A stretch of 64,000 bases of DNA from Nostoc flagelliforme FACHB-838 (GTDB lineage Bacteria > Cyanobacteriota > Cyanobacteriia > Cyanobacteriales > Nostocaceae), in assembly GCF_014698065.1 (NCBI RefSeq), contig NZ_JACJSI010000026.1, positions 1-64,000 on the forward strand, in the 5' to 3' direction. Position 1 is the first letter of the stretch. Each line of letters opens with the position of its first letter. Shown piece after piece: positions 55,441 to 64,000 of this stretch. A model generated the notes under the pieces. The model was not told the origin of the DNA and searched no databases. It worked only from the letters and a program-made list of their open reading frames with translations. Made by a program: the position numbers and the translations under genes.

Positions 55441-55729
55441 GGTTAATTCCCACCTTTAGCTAAGTCTCTATTTACAGCATAGCTAATATTATTGGACAAT
55501 GTACACACAAGGGAATATACATCCTTCTTGTAGCTGTGCGCCCTTAACCGTGTGCTGCTAATTGCTGGTGTCAAAAACTAAATAGTCAATTATCAAACCA
55601 GCCCCATAGACACCCGTTTTTTTGTTAGTATTCAAAAAAACCTATTGACACATTTGTCAGATCAATTGTTTGTTATTTGTAAGTAAATGTAAACAATTGT
55701 TTCAAAAGGAAGAAAGCACCTGAGGTTTA

Positions 55730-56188
55730 ATGACTGATTATTTCCAAGGAAATTTCCCATTACAATCTGTCCCACTGACGAAGAGTGTGGTAAAAAGCCA
55801 TGCTCAAACCGAAGAGGCCAGCGGAAAATTAGCTGCAACGATCGCAGAAGCGGCATCAGATCGCAAAGCAGGTGAGATTTTATTGCTCAAAGTGGCAGAG
55901 GTATCTTACCTAGCGGATTACTTTGTGATGATGACAGGCTATTCTAAGGTACAGGTCAGGGCGATCGCTCAAGCAATTGAAGGAAAAGTCGAAACTGAAC
56001 TGCAACGCCGTCCCTTAAGGACAGAAGGAAAAGTCGAGGGAAGTTGGGTACTACAAGACTACGGTGATGTGATCGTTCACATCATGATGCCCAAAGAACG
56101 AGAGTTTTATAATTTAGAAGCGTTCTGGATTCATGCAGAGCGTATTTCCCTTCCAGAATCTGATGAGGGTGAGGGTAAGCCAACATGA
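55730..56188 (+). CDS. rsfS: Ribosomal silencing factor RsfS
   Basis: 152 residues with an N-terminal extension of about 35 residues and the RsfS core: [66 protein letters not shown]. RsfS binds uL14 and blocks subunit joining in stationary phase or starvation. Its stop overlaps the CGLD27 start (ATGA at 56185-56188). The order rsfS-CGLD27-asparaginase recurs in cyanobacteria. Confidence 0.95.
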   Translation: MTDYFQGNFPLQSVPLTKSVVKSHAQTEEASGKLAATIAEAASDRKAGEILLLKVAEVSYLADYFVMMTGYSKVQVRAIAQAIEGKVETELQRRPLRTEGKVEGSWVLQDYGDVIVHIMMPKEREFYNLEAFWIHAERISLPESDEGEGKPT

Positions 56189-56685
56189 TTAGGTCTTCGG
56201 TTTCAAACTGCCCAGTTCCTACAGACCAACAACCGCTCAATGAGTACGAAGAGTTAAAAGCTTCCTGGCTGTTTCGTGATGCCACTTTAGATTGGCGCGA
56301 GTATATCACGAAACTTGCTTGGATTTGGGGTTTATCTTGGCTCTTTGCAGGGCCTATTGCTGCGGCAAGTTTTCCCCCTCACAAGTATATTGCACATTTT
56401 ATACTCTGTGGTGCAGCAGGAGCCAGTGTCGGCTTAGTGCTGATACTGGTAAGATTGTACTTAGGCTGGTTCTACGTGTGCGATCGCCTTTGCAGTCCCA
56501 CAGTATTTTATGAAGAGTCAGGCTGGTACGACGGCCAAACTTGGACAAAGCCACAAGAAATCCTCAACCGCGATCGCTTAATTGTCTCATACGAAATCAA
56601 ACCCATTCTGCGGCGGTTACAATTTACCTTCGCTGGCTTGGCGGGAATGTACGTTACTGGTACTATAGTCTGGCATTTGTTTTAA
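56185..56685 (+). CDS. CGLD27-family membrane protein
   Basis: 166 residues with two or three membrane helices ([59 protein letters not shown]) and the conserved [19 protein letters not shown] and [17 protein letters not shown]27 is a green-lineage/cyanobacterial family; the plant homologue is linked to chloroplast iron handling and photosynthesis. Coupled to rsfS by a 4-bp overlap. Confidence 0.92.
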   Translation: MIRSSVSNCPVPTDQQPLNEYEELKASWLFRDATLDWREYITKLAWIWGLSWLFAGPIAAASFPPHKYIAHFILCGAAGASVGLVLILVRLYLGWFYVCDRLCSPTVFYEESGWYDGQTWTKPQEILNRDRLIVSYEIKPILRRLQFTFAGLAGMYVTGTIVWHLF

Positions 56686-56689
56686 AGAG

Positions 56690-56756
56690 TCATTAGTCAT
56701 TGGTCATTAGTCATTAGCTAAGGACTAATGATTAATGACCAATGACTAATTAATTA
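56690..56756. repeat. STRR-like inverted repeat
   Basis: Tandem GTCATTAGTCATTGGTCATT words and their complement (ATTAATGACCAATGACTAAT) form a long imperfect hairpin between the CGLD27 and asparaginase genes; it could end or stabilise the rsfS-CGLD27 message. Confidence 0.7.
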
Positions 56757-56779
56757 AAAAAGGTGATAAATATAAACCC

Positions 56780-57733
56780 ATGACAATGGGAAAACGAACT
56801 CAAGCCACAGCACTGGAAGTCCGGTTGCTGCGGGAAGGTATTATTGAATCCAGGCATATAGTCCAAGCTGTTGTCTGCGACGACCGAGGACGGGTTCTAA
56901 CCGTTGCCGGAAATTCTGAAACTGCTGCATTTATCCGTTCAGCGCTCAAACCATTTCAGGCACTTGCTGTCACCACAACAGGTACACTGGAACGCTATAA
57001 CCTCAGCGATCGGGATTTAGCAATTATTACAAGTTCCCATAAAGGAAGAATAGATCAAGTCCGACAGGTATTTAACATCCTTTGGCGAGCTGATCTCGAC
57101 CCGACTATACTCCAGTGTCCAATTCCTGATGATAAGCGCAGTCCTCTGGAATACAATTGCTCTGGCAAACACGCGGGAATGTTAGCCGTTTGTCAGCAAC
57201 GCCATTGGCCCTTGAATAACTACTTGGATCGTAAGCACCCAATACAGCAGTTAATTTTGGGCAAAGTAGCAGAGTTGCTGCGAATGCCAGCAGCAGAATT
57301 TATCAGCGCTCATGATGACTGTGGCGCACCAACTTATCTGATGCAACTTGGGCACATGGCATCTTTGTATGCACTATTAGCCTCTAGTACCAACTTAGAT
57401 ATGGAGCGCATTGTCCGTGCTATGACTCATCACCCCGCGATGGTAGCAGGAGATGGAGAATTTGATACGGAACTGATGCGCTTAACTCCAGGGGAACTGG
57501 TCAGTAAAACTGGTGCCGAAGGAGTGCAGTGCATTGGTAGACTCGGTGAAGGCTTGGGATTAGCAATCAAAGTCATGGATGGGGCAAAACGAGCAAAATA
57601 TGCCGTTGCGATTCACTTACTTCAGCAGATGGGTTGGATTAGTCCTAGTGCCGCCGAAAGCCTTTCAGAAAAGTTTGTCACCTTAGGAAAATACAAGCGT
57701 TTAGAAGTAATTGGAGAATTATCATTTTTGTAG
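56780..57733 (+). CDS. Asparaginase (PF06089 type)
   Basis: 317 residues. Front: LREGIIESRHIVQAVVCDDR, SALKPFQALAVTTTGTLERY, ITSSHKGRIDQVRQ, YNCSGKHAGMLAVCQQRHWP, HDDCGAPTYLMQLGHMA and a late GAEGVQCIGRLGEGLGLAIK. This is the type III (Rhizobium etli AnsA-like) asparaginase family with Ser/Lys/Cys active-site residues. It would free ammonia from asparagine. The start may also be two codons later. The initiator tRNA gene follows. Confidence 0.9.
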   Translation: MTMGKRTQATALEVRLLREGIIESRHIVQAVVCDDRGRVLTVAGNSETAAFIRSALKPFQALAVTTTGTLERYNLSDRDLAIITSSHKGRIDQVRQVFNILWRADLDPTILQCPIPDDKRSPLEYNCSGKHAGMLAVCQQRHWPLNNYLDRKHPIQQLILGKVAELLRMPAAEFISAHDDCGAPTYLMQLGHMASLYALLASSTNLDMERIVRAMTHHPAMVAGDGEFDTELMRLTPGELVSKTGAEGVQCIGRLGEGLGLAIKVMDGAKRAKYAVAIHLLQQMGWISPSAAESLSEKFVTLGKYKRLEVIGELSFL

Positions 57734-57779
57734 TTGCCAAACTCTTGACTATAGGTTATGATAAAAAGGTCAAGAGCGA

Positions 57780-57856
<77 letters not shown>

Positions 57857-57861
57857 AATAA

Positions 57862-57917
57862 AAAATAAGATAAAAACCCTGCAATCTTTACTGATTGCAG
57901 GGTTTTTATCTTATTTT
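57862..57917 (+). terminator. Perfect 25-bp hairpin after the tRNA
   Basis: 57862-57886 is an exact inverse complement of 57893-57917, with a 6-base loop TTTACT. The core is CCCTGCAATC/GATTGCAGGG followed by TTTTT. It ends 45 bp before the next ATG, so it terminates the tRNA and insulates the GTPase gene. Confidence 0.92.
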
Positions 57918-57962
57918 GATCTATTCTGGAAGAAATAGCCATCTAAAAGGCGCGGAGAATCA

Positions 57963-59419
57963 TGGTTGTGAAGTTGCAGCGACCAATTTTAGTGGGAGGA
58001 TTGGGACTGTCCTTTTCTCTGTGGATGTTACAAAGTTGGCACGATTCTATAGTGCAGGTGAGTGAGTTTGGTTTGTTGAGTGCCTTAGCTGTAGGCGGTG
58101 GTTTGTGGTTATTCCAACAAAATCGCCCGAAAGACAGTTTGGAGCAGCTAAATGGTATGGTTATGGATCGGGCGACTGTAGAAAGTGCGATTGCTAAAAC
58201 TGAAACTGTAATTAACCAACTGGCACAAGAAGCACAAAATCATCCGGCATTACAGACACTCAGAGAAGAAGTTGCCCAATTGTTGTTGGAATTAGACAGA
58301 CAAAAAATTAAAGTTGCTGTGACTGGCGGTAAATCCGTAGGTAAAAGCACTTTAATTGAAGTGCTAAAACAAAATTTAGAGACACGAAATTTGGTGTCTC
58401 TAGAAGAAACAGCACCTTTGTTTAGAGAAATGGGTGAAAATTCAGATACAGCTATTTTGGCAGAAGTAGCAAAATCTGATTTTGTTCTGTTCCTGACAAA
58501 TGGTGATTTAACAGATTCAGAATTTCAAACCTTACAGCAGCTAAAAGCAGCAAATCAGCCCACAATCCTGGTTTTCAACAAACAAGACCAGTATTTAGCC
58601 GATGAAAGCGCCAGCATCTTGCTGTCATTGAAACAGCGAATGCAGGGAAATGTAGTTGCAACTGCGGCTTCTCCCATTGCCATCAAAGTCCGAAAGCATC
58701 AAGCTGATGGTTCTATGCAAGAGTGGATGGAACAACCAGCAGCAGATATCCAGCAGTTGACGCAGCAGTTGGATGAAGTTTTGGTACAGCAGGGACAACG
58801 GCTAGTTTGGGTAACAACCATGAGAAAAGCCGGGTTGTTGAAAGCTGAGGCGAAAAACTGGTTGAATGGAACCAGACGCGATCGCGCCACCCCAATTATT
58901 GAACAATATCAGTGGATAGGTGCTGCTGCTGCCTTTGCTAACCCAGTCCCAGTCCTTGACATCCTTGCAACTGCGGCAATTAATGCTCAAATGGTAATGG
59001 ATTTGGGTAATATTTATCAGCAAAAATTTTCCCTAGAACAGGCGCAAACTGTAGCTGGAACAATGGGAAGTTTGATGCTGAAACTCGGTTTAGTTGAACT
59101 TTCTACAAAGGCGATTAGTACTGTTCTTAAAAGTAATGCTGTTACTTTCGTTGCTGGTGGCGTAGTCCAGGGAGTAAGTGCAGCTTATCTGACTAGAGTC
59201 GCAGGGTTAAGTTTAATTGAATATTTCCAACAACAGGAAATAGCAATAGATTCTGGCAATAATTTGAATTTGGAGAATTTGCGGCAAACTTTGCAAAAGG
59301 TATTTCAGCAAAATCAGCAGATTGGTTTTTTGCAGGGGTTTGTCAAGCAAGGTATGAAGCGTTTATTGCCAGAAGCGCAGCAGGTTGAAGTAGTTGGTGT
59401 TCAGAAGACTGTGGGATAA
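57963..59419 (+). CDS. GTPase with DUF697-like C-terminal membrane domain
   Basis: 485 residues. Start ATG 57963, one base after the end of the spacer. N-terminal membrane segments (about 8-50, LVGGLGLSFSLWMLQSW and LLSALAVGGGLWLF). The G domain has P-loop VTGGKSVGKSTLIE near 118-131 and the G4 motif VFNKQD near 205. The DWxG-type G3 motif is not obvious. C-terminal part (ANPVPVLDILATAAINAQMV, MVMDLGNIYQQ) is the DUF697/YcjF-like helical region. Membrane-associated dynamin-like or Era-like GTPase; function unknown. Confidence 0.85.
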
Positions 59420-59613
59420 TCTCATATACAGGATTACCAAATTTTCAATTTTGGATTTTGGATTGAGTGATTCAAAATCCAAAATTAAAACTTGGTTTCA
59501 AGCTTCCAATTTTAACCGAGGATCAAAAATAAATATCTTTGTTTCAAGAAAGATGATTAATCAATGTGGTTAATCCAAAATCGAAACTTGGGTGATGCTG
59601 TAAGTAAAACTAA

Positions 59614-59648
59614 AATACACCCAAGCCTAAAATAGGCTTGGGTGTATT
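59614..59648. terminator. Bidirectional hairpin terminator
   Basis: AATACACCCAAGCCTA (59614-59629) is perfectly complementary to 59633-59648 with a 3-base loop. It lies between the convergent GTPase and STAS-transferase genes. The 59420-59540 part of the spacer also has smaller dyads (CCAAAATT, TTTTGGAT). Confidence 0.85.
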
Positions 59649-59703
59649 GAAGAATATGGTGAGAGTTGGGAGTTACCAAAAAATTGTGAATAAGGGTAGT
59701 TAG

Positions 59704-60753
59704 CTAAACAGCACCACTGTTTCTATTAAACAGAATAGCTATAGTTTTGAAAATTAGCTTTAAATCGTACACCAAACTCCAATTTTTTTGATATTGCAAA
59801 TCCAGGCGAATTACATCTTCAAAACTGCGGACTGTAGAACGTCCGTTTACTTGCCATTCGCCAGTCATACCGGGTTTGACATCTAAACGTTGCCATTCTG
59901 GTACTTCGTAGCGTTCTACTTCATCGGGCGTGGGTGGTCGAGTACCGACTAAACTCATCTCTCCTTTGAGGACATTCCAAAATTGAGGTAACTCATCAAG
60001 ACTAGTTCGTCGTAAAAAGCGCCCGATCTTAGTAATTCTGGGGTCATTCTCATTTTTGAAAAACGCACCTTGTACTTGGTTTTTAACTTGGGATTTTTTT
60101 GCTTCCGCATCCACACACATAGAGCGGAATTTCCAAATCTTAAACCGTTTCCCCATCCAACCACAACGGATTTGGCTAAAGAAAATGGGGCCGGGATCAT
60201 TAATTTGAATAGCGATCGCAATCGGAATAAATAAAACTCCTGTAATTAATAAACCGACTATTGATCCCACAATGTCTAATAACCGTTTCATCCAAGATGC
60301 TATAGAAGGGTGAGTAGTGGGTAAATGCTCGACTTTACGAGAAGTTGTCTTCCGATTATCTACTAAGTCATCTTGTTCTATTAACGACCCATCCTCCACA
60401 GGCTCTAAGGGAAAAACCTGATCTAATCCGGTGAGTTTTAGAACTGCCATTACTTGAGGTGTTACATTCCGCAGTGTTAATGTAATCCCATTTGTTTGAG
60501 CATATTTAAAATTACTAACTAAAGCACCTAAACCACTACTATCCATAAAAGTAGTTTGGTGAAAATCAATGATGATTTGCTTGAGATTTGAATTGGGCTG
60601 GATTAAGCCTTGGCAGGCTTGCTTAAAGCCTAAAGCCTCTAGCACGCTCAAGCGCGTTGGCACCTGCACTATAGCCGTGTCGTTTAGGGAATTAACTGGA
60701 AAATCGACCTCTGTCGGTTGGCTAGTCATGAAGCTCTGCACTTTCGTTGCCAT
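59704..60753 (-). CDS. STAS domain fused to a priming sugar-phosphate transferase
   Basis: 349 residues. Residues 20-115 form a STAS (anti-anti-sigma type) domain with the phosphorylatable Ser in DFHQTTFMDSSGLGALVSNF. A linker leads to a bacterial sugar transferase (about 155-349): membrane segment IVGSIVGLLITGVLFIPIAI, then DPGPIFFSQIRCGWMGKRF, KIWKFRSM, LRRTSLDELPQFWNVLKG, EMSLVGTRPP, PGMTGEWQVNGRS. The transferase moves a sugar phosphate to undecaprenyl phosphate to begin exopolysaccharide synthesis. The STAS part suggests switching by a SpoIIAB/RsbW-type kinase. No such kinase is adjacent. In heterocyst formers such enzymes can serve the envelope polysaccharide. Confidence 0.9.
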   Translation of the reverse strand: MATKVQSFMTSQPTEVDFPVNSLNDTAIVQVPTRLSVLEALGFKQACQGLIQPNSNLKQIIIDFHQTTFMDSSGLGALVSNFKYAQTNGITLTLRNVTPQVMAVLKLTGLDQVFPLEPVEDGSLIEQDDLVDNRKTTSRKVEHLPTTHPSIASWMKRLLDIVGSIVGLLITGVLFIPIAIAIQINDPGPIFFSQIRCGWMGKRFKIWKFRSMCVDAEAKKSQVKNQVQGAFFKNENDPRITKIGRFLRRTSLDELPQFWNVLKGEMSLVGTRPPTPDEVERYEVPEWQRLDVKPGMTGEWQVNGRSTVRSFEDVIRLDLQYQKNWSLVYDLKLIFKTIAILFNRNSGAV

Positions 60754-60952
60754 GTATAATGTAATATGCTAAAGATTATTTTGTCCTAGAAAATTACCTA
60801 ACCTAAATATTGGAATCAGTAGTAATAAGGACTAATCATTATTTACCGGGGCTGAGATTGGAGATCGTTAGCGACGATTCACAATAGAATAAGAAGCCAA
60901 AAAACATCCTTTCTGTTGTGCCGACGCAACGCGATCGCGTTGCTCTCATCAA

Positions 60953-61750
60953 ATGATTGCTAAAAATACGGTTACACCCACCGCACGCCTGATTGAGGTC
61001 TTTTCTGCCATTCAAGGAGAAGGGCTGAATGTAGGAACACGCCAGATATTTATTCGTTTTGCTTTGTGTGATTTGCGCTGTAACTTTTGTGATAGTGCCC
61101 ATACTTGGAATGCACCGGCTACTTGTCGGATAGAGCGATCGCCTGGATTGCGCGATTTTGAAATTCACTCTAACCCTGTCTCATTACCTATATTACTAGA
61201 ATGGGTGGAACAGCAAAATCTACCTTGTCTACACGATAGCATTAGCTTAACTGGAGGCGAACCACTTCTTCATGCCCCATTTTTAACGCAGTTTCTACCC
61301 CAAGTGCGAGCCATAACTGGTCTACCTATATACTTAGAGACTGGTGGACATCGCTCAGAACAACTAGCGATGATTCTCCCCTACTTAGACTCTGTGGGCA
61401 TGGATTTCAAATTGCCTAGTGTTAGCGGCGAAAATCATTGGCAAGAACATAGTAAATGTCTCCAGTTATGTCATGATTCATATTTAAATGTTTTTGTCAA
61501 GATAATTGTGTCTCAAAACACAGATCCCGCCGAGTTAGAACGTTCAGCTTCCTTGGTGGCAGAGGTTAGTCCAGATATCTCTGTATTTTTACAACCAGTT
61601 ACGCCTTTGCCAGTATCAGAACAGTTTGCCCCAGTACCTATGCTTGCACCTTCGAGCGATCAAGTTTTGATGTGGCAAGCTTTGATGAAGGGGTTTCTCA
61701 AGTATGTGCGTGTGATACCCCAGACCCATAAAATGATAAACCAGCTGTAA
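60953..61750 (+). CDS. queE: 7-carboxy-7-deazaguanine synthase
   Basis: 265 residues, radical SAM enzyme of queuosine/deazaguanine synthesis. The cluster motif is CDLRCNFCDSAHTW (CxxxCxxC), after LIEVFSAIQGEGLNVGTRQ; the SAM site is ISLTGGEPLLH, and a late LQPVTPLP is typical. It converts CPH4 to CDG, a precursor of queuosine in tRNA and of 7-deazaguanine DNA marks. No queC/queD here, so tRNA modification is the safer role. Divergent from the STAS-transferase by 199 bp. Confidence 0.95.
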   Translation: MIAKNTVTPTARLIEVFSAIQGEGLNVGTRQIFIRFALCDLRCNFCDSAHTWNAPATCRIERSPGLRDFEIHSNPVSLPILLEWVEQQNLPCLHDSISLTGGEPLLHAPFLTQFLPQVRAITGLPIYLETGGHRSEQLAMILPYLDSVGMDFKLPSVSGENHWQEHSKCLQLCHDSYLNVFVKIIVSQNTDPAELERSASLVAEVSPDISVFLQPVTPLPVSEQFAPVPMLAPSSDQVLMWQALMKGFLKYVRVIPQTHKMINQL

Positions 61751-61906
61751 AATTTGAGTTTGATAAAGATGTAGTCAAGAAAAAAGTAAGATTTTGTGAA
61801 ATCGTAAAGCGTGGGTTCCTCCTGCCTCTTGAGGCTCTAAAATTCTTGTCTATTGTCGTCAAAACAGTGATGACAAAAACAGTTTAAATAAATTTGCAAA
61901 TAGTTT

Positions 61907-61940
61907 AAATAATTAGCCCGTATAAGCGGGCTAATTATTT
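61907..61940. terminator. Bidirectional hairpin terminator
   Basis: AAATAATTAGCCCG (61907-61920) pairs perfectly with 61927-61940 around a TATAAG loop; T-rich on the right (ATTATTTTA). It lies between queE and the convergent DUF427 gene. Confidence 0.85.
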
Positions 61941-62009
61941 TATGGGCAAATAGTTGGACGTAATATCAACTATCTGAAACTAAAACACTTCGAGGAAGCT
62001 TTAGCCTTA

Positions 62010-62294
62010 TTAAGCCTCGACTTTTACACCCTTCCAGAATGCGACATAGCCTTCAATATTCTTAGCCTTCTCCTTAGCGTTGGGATAATACCAAGCAGCA
62101 TCTTTATTGATTTGCCCATCAACTTTGATACTGTAGTAACTGGCGACACCTTTCCAAGGACAAGTAGTATGGGTGTTACTTTCTGTGAAGTACTGTTTGT
62201 TAATGGTGTCAACAGGGAAATAATGGTTGCCTTCTACAACTACAGTATTATCACTCTCGGCTAAAACAGATCCATTCCAAATTGCTTTCGGCAT
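62010..62294 (-). CDS. DUF427 protein
   Basis: 94 residues from ATG 62294; an ATG at 62378 adds 28 basic residues not seen in the family. MPKAIWNGSVLAESDNTVVV, EGNHYFPVDTINKQYFTESN, THTTCPWKGVASYYSIKV, AAWYYPNAKEKAKNIEGYVAF are the DUF427 landmarks. The compact beta fold with conserved Trp, Tyr and Cys is conserved from bacteria to fungi; function unknown. Confidence 0.92.
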   Translation of the reverse strand: MPKAIWNGSVLAESDNTVVVEGNHYFPVDTINKQYFTESNTHTTCPWKGVASYYSIKVDGQINKDAAWYYPNAKEKAKNIEGYVAFWKGVKVEA

Positions 62295-62411
62295 AAATGA
62301 CTTTGTAAAGAAACTATACACATAACATTTTGACACTATCAGCTTGTTTGTAGTGAATTTATGCAACCTGTGACGCACCTAAAAGAGTTCAGAAGGCACG
62401 AGTGAAATACT

Positions 62412-62546
62412 ATGACTTATAGTCCTAAAAACCTTGTTAAGTGGGGCTTTCCTGATTATCATGTGGATGGGAATGCATTTATTGAGTTAGAGTTTTTGCG
62501 TCGTCTAGGCTACTCGTATCACCACAGCCAGCTTAGGATAGACTAA
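62412..62546 (+). CDS. Putative 44-residue protein or fragment
   Basis: MTYSPKNLVKWGFPDYHVDG, then NAFIELEFLRRLGYSYHHS and a stop at 62544. Protein-like composition but no family that I recognise. It may be the front of a lost gene, or the first gene of the antitoxin/PIN unit 20 bp downstream. No good ribosome binding site. Low confidence. Confidence 0.35.
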   Translation: MTYSPKNLVKWGFPDYHVDGNAFIELEFLRRLGYSYHHSQLRID

Positions 62547-62565
62547 AAGTACTTTTTAACAGAAA

Positions 62566-62781
62566 ATGGTAGAAAAAATTACAGCTGTGTTTAATGGCAA
62601 AGTGTTCTATCCAGCTGAACCGATCGCACTGCCAATCAATACCCGCGTGCGAATCAGTATTGAAATTTTACCGCCAAGTGAATATGAAACGGTATCATTT
62701 CTGCAAACGGCGCGATCGCTAAACCTAGATGGCCCACCTGACTGGTCTGCCAATATAGATAAATATTTGTACAGCAAGTGA
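62566..62781 (+). CDS. Antitoxin of the AF2212/DUF104 type
   Basis: 71 residues. TAVFNGKVFYPAEPIALPIN then TRVRISIEILPPSEYE is the small beta-barrel start of the AF2212-like antitoxins; the tail (SLNLDGPPDWSANIDKYL) carries the toxin-binding D/W motif. The PIN toxin gene starts 8 bp after its stop. Confidence 0.85.
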   Translation: MVEKITAVFNGKVFYPAEPIALPINTRVRISIEILPPSEYETVSFLQTARSLNLDGPPDWSANIDKYLYSK

Positions 62782-62788
62782 ATTTTTC

Positions 62789-63214
62789 ATGGATTCTGAA
62801 GTCTTTCTTGATACATCATTTGCCATTGCTTTGTCTGCACCGAGCGATCGCTTGCATGACCGAGCCTTATATCTAGCTAAAATATTACAAGCATCAGAAA
62901 CTCGTTTGGTGACAACACAGGCAGTAATGTTGGAAATTGGCAATGCTTTATCGCAACAACCTTATCGTCAGGCAGCAATCATATTATTAAATTCTCTAGT
63001 AGCAGACTCCAAAGTAGAAATTGTTCCCCTCTCACAGGAACTCTACGAGCGTGCTTTCGAGCTATATCGGGAACGAACAGAAAAAGAGTGGGGATTTGTC
63101 GATTGCGTGTCTTTTATTGTGATGCAATATAGTGGAATAACTGAAGCATTGACTGCTGATGAGCATTTTCAACAAGCAGGCTTTCGAGCATTGCTGCGAG
63201 AAAATTTGCCTTAA
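62789..63214 (+). CDS. PIN-domain toxin (VapC-like)
   Basis: 141 residues. Acidic residues: Asp in SEVFLDTSFAIALSAPSDR, Glu in TTQAVMLEIGNALSQ, Asp in EWGFVDCVSFIVMQYSGI and Asp in EALTADEHFQQAGFRALL. All four are present, so it should be an active metal-dependent RNase. It pairs with the DUF104-like antitoxin 8 bp upstream. Confidence 0.9.
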   Translation: MDSEVFLDTSFAIALSAPSDRLHDRALYLAKILQASETRLVTTQAVMLEIGNALSQQPYRQAAIILLNSLVADSKVEIVPLSQELYERAFELYRERTEKEWGFVDCVSFIVMQYSGITEALTADEHFQQAGFRALLRENLP

Positions 63215-63316
63215 GGATTGTGCTTTGTGAATGAGGCATTTACAATGAACAAGTCACAACCCTGACGATTAATATCATGTCATTAAATTTGATTAGTTGA
63301 TTTGCCACCAAAATGC

Positions 63317-63345
63317 TGTAGAGACGCGAGATTTCTCGTCTCTAC
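63317..63345. repeat. Short hairpin of the TAGAGACGCGA type
   Basis: TGTAGAGACGCGAG, ATTT, CTCGTCTCTACA forms a stem with a 2-base bulge. Hairpins starting GTAGAGACG are scattered in Nostoc spacers; compare the GTAGGGACG type at 38159-38185. The rest of 63215-63523 holds no gene that I can see. Confidence 0.65.
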
Positions 63346-63523
63346 AAGCAATCAAAATTAATAGGACAGACGACTACCGTCTCCTAACTCTGCTTATTTA
63401 AATTTGATGGCTGGATTATTGTTCATACCTAATTTATGCTTCTAAAGCAATTACCTAATATTGAACCTAAAGGCAAGCATTCCCTACCTCTAGGCATTTT
63501 TATTCTTTAAACTCAGGTTAAAT

Positions 63524-63892
63524 TTAATGAATTCTCTCTCTAAGTAATTGTTCTTCTAAAGCCGCAATGCGATTGTATGCTGCTGTTAATTGTGCTGTCA
63601 GTCGTTGTATTTGAATTTCTGGTGTGATGTTATCCCCATTTTGACGATGCATATCTAGATAAATGCCATCTATCAAGACATCCTTGTGTTCCATTTCTGG
63701 ATTTAAATTGTTACGTCTGAACTGGTAGCCACCAGCCGCGCCATTTTCCTGATAATTATCCTTTGCTTGTGTATTCGCTAAAGAACACTCTGAGAAAGCT
63801 TGAGTGACTTTACCATCAAGCTGCTCAATCACTTGGCAGAGGGCATCCAGTTTTTCGCTTAAAGTCAGGATTTGCTTCTGTAATGGCTCCAT
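63524..63892 (-). CDS. Hypothetical protein with coiled-coil ends
   Basis: 122 residues. N-terminal helix LQKQILTLSEKLDALCQVIE, a polar Asn/Gln/Gly-rich middle (GGYQFRRNNLNPEMEHKDVL, IDGIYLDMHRQNGDNITPE), and a C-terminal heptad helix IQRLTAQLTAAYNRIAALEE. The two helices could form a dimer. No family recognised. Complete within the window; start ATG 63892. Confidence 0.65.
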   Translation of the reverse strand: MEPLQKQILTLSEKLDALCQVIEQLDGKVTQAFSECSLANTQAKDNYQENGAAGGYQFRRNNLNPEMEHKDVLIDGIYLDMHRQNGDNITPEIQIQRLTAQLTAAYNRIAALEEQLLRERIH

Positions 63893-64000
63893 TTAATACC
63901 CTCAACCGTACATTTTCTATATGTTATTCAATTTACTCTCAACCTTAACTATACTTATGGATTATTTAAGTATTGATAATTTTTGGTGCAAATGTGACAT

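Overview
The window looks like chromosomal DNA of a filamentous, heterocyst-type cyanobacterium (Nostoc/Anabaena group). Reasons: the octamer GCGATCGC (HIP1) recurs throughout; chlL and chlN encode light-independent protochlorophyllide reductase; several genes belong to families found mainly or only in cyanobacteria (DUF5331, TIGR02450, DUF928 beside CHASE2, DUF3318, DUF2499/DUF3593, CGLD27, SLH-OprB porin); and the spacers are full of the short tandem and palindromic repeats typical of Nostoc genomes. The genus is inferred, not proven.

Layout. 1-1.0 kb: the tail of an IS5-type transposase, a broken PIN toxin and its antitoxin. 1.2-4.5 kb: chlL-DUF5331-chlN on the minus strand. 5.1-6.9 kb: small genes plus two decayed toxin-antitoxin style loci. 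7.1-13 kb: clpB, an SRPBCC protein, a small membrane protein, a rubredoxin too short for most gene callers, and a BaiN/HI0933-type flavoprotein. 13.1-21.5 kb: lpxD, an RTX protein, then an HTH-NTPase / NTPase-CHASE2 / DUF928 cluster. 21.8-27.4 kb: an HdrB-like CCG protein, acpP, fabF and transketolase. 27.5-34.8 kb: an intact VapBC-like pair, a large protein with a HEPN-like motif, a Uma2 remnant, small membrane or exported proteins, an iron-uptake-type porin and a Crp/Fnr regulator. 35.1-38 kb: phosphate-sensing operon (response regulator, kinase, PhoU). 38.5-41.3 kb: two tandem coiled-coil paralogues, a tiny basic protein and a second Uma2 relic. 41.4-50.5 kb: housekeeping (hisA, DUF3593/DUF2499, csaB, pgeF, birA, M23 peptidase, ribE, bifunctional nuclease, aldo/keto reductase-ferredoxin). 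50.6-55.4 kb: an ABC exporter with a poly-A frameshift at its 5' end, then an accessory block (Uma2, HicAB, unknown protein, GNAT/DUF1778). 55.7-63.9 kb: rsfS-CGLD27-asparaginase, initiator tRNA-Met, a GTPase, a STAS-sugar transferase fusion, queE, DUF427, a PIN module and a coiled-coil protein.

How the genes fit together. Most are core functions: chlorophyll synthesis in the dark, fatty-acid elongation, Calvin/pentose-phosphate carbon flow, outer-membrane and exopolysaccharide synthesis, phosphate control and tRNA modification. Between them lie at least seven toxin-antitoxin-like loci in different states of preservation. The three near the left end each carry a premature stop, and one of those also has a frameshift in a poly-A run; those on the right are intact.

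The best candidates for something undescribed are the HTH-NTPase/NTPase-CHASE2/DUF928 cluster (16.26-21.53 kb), the tandem coiled-coil pair (38.5-40.6 kb), the HEPN-like protein at 28.3 kb and the poly-A frameshifts at the ABC exporter and the XRE gene. All assignments come from reading the sequence; no database search was run.
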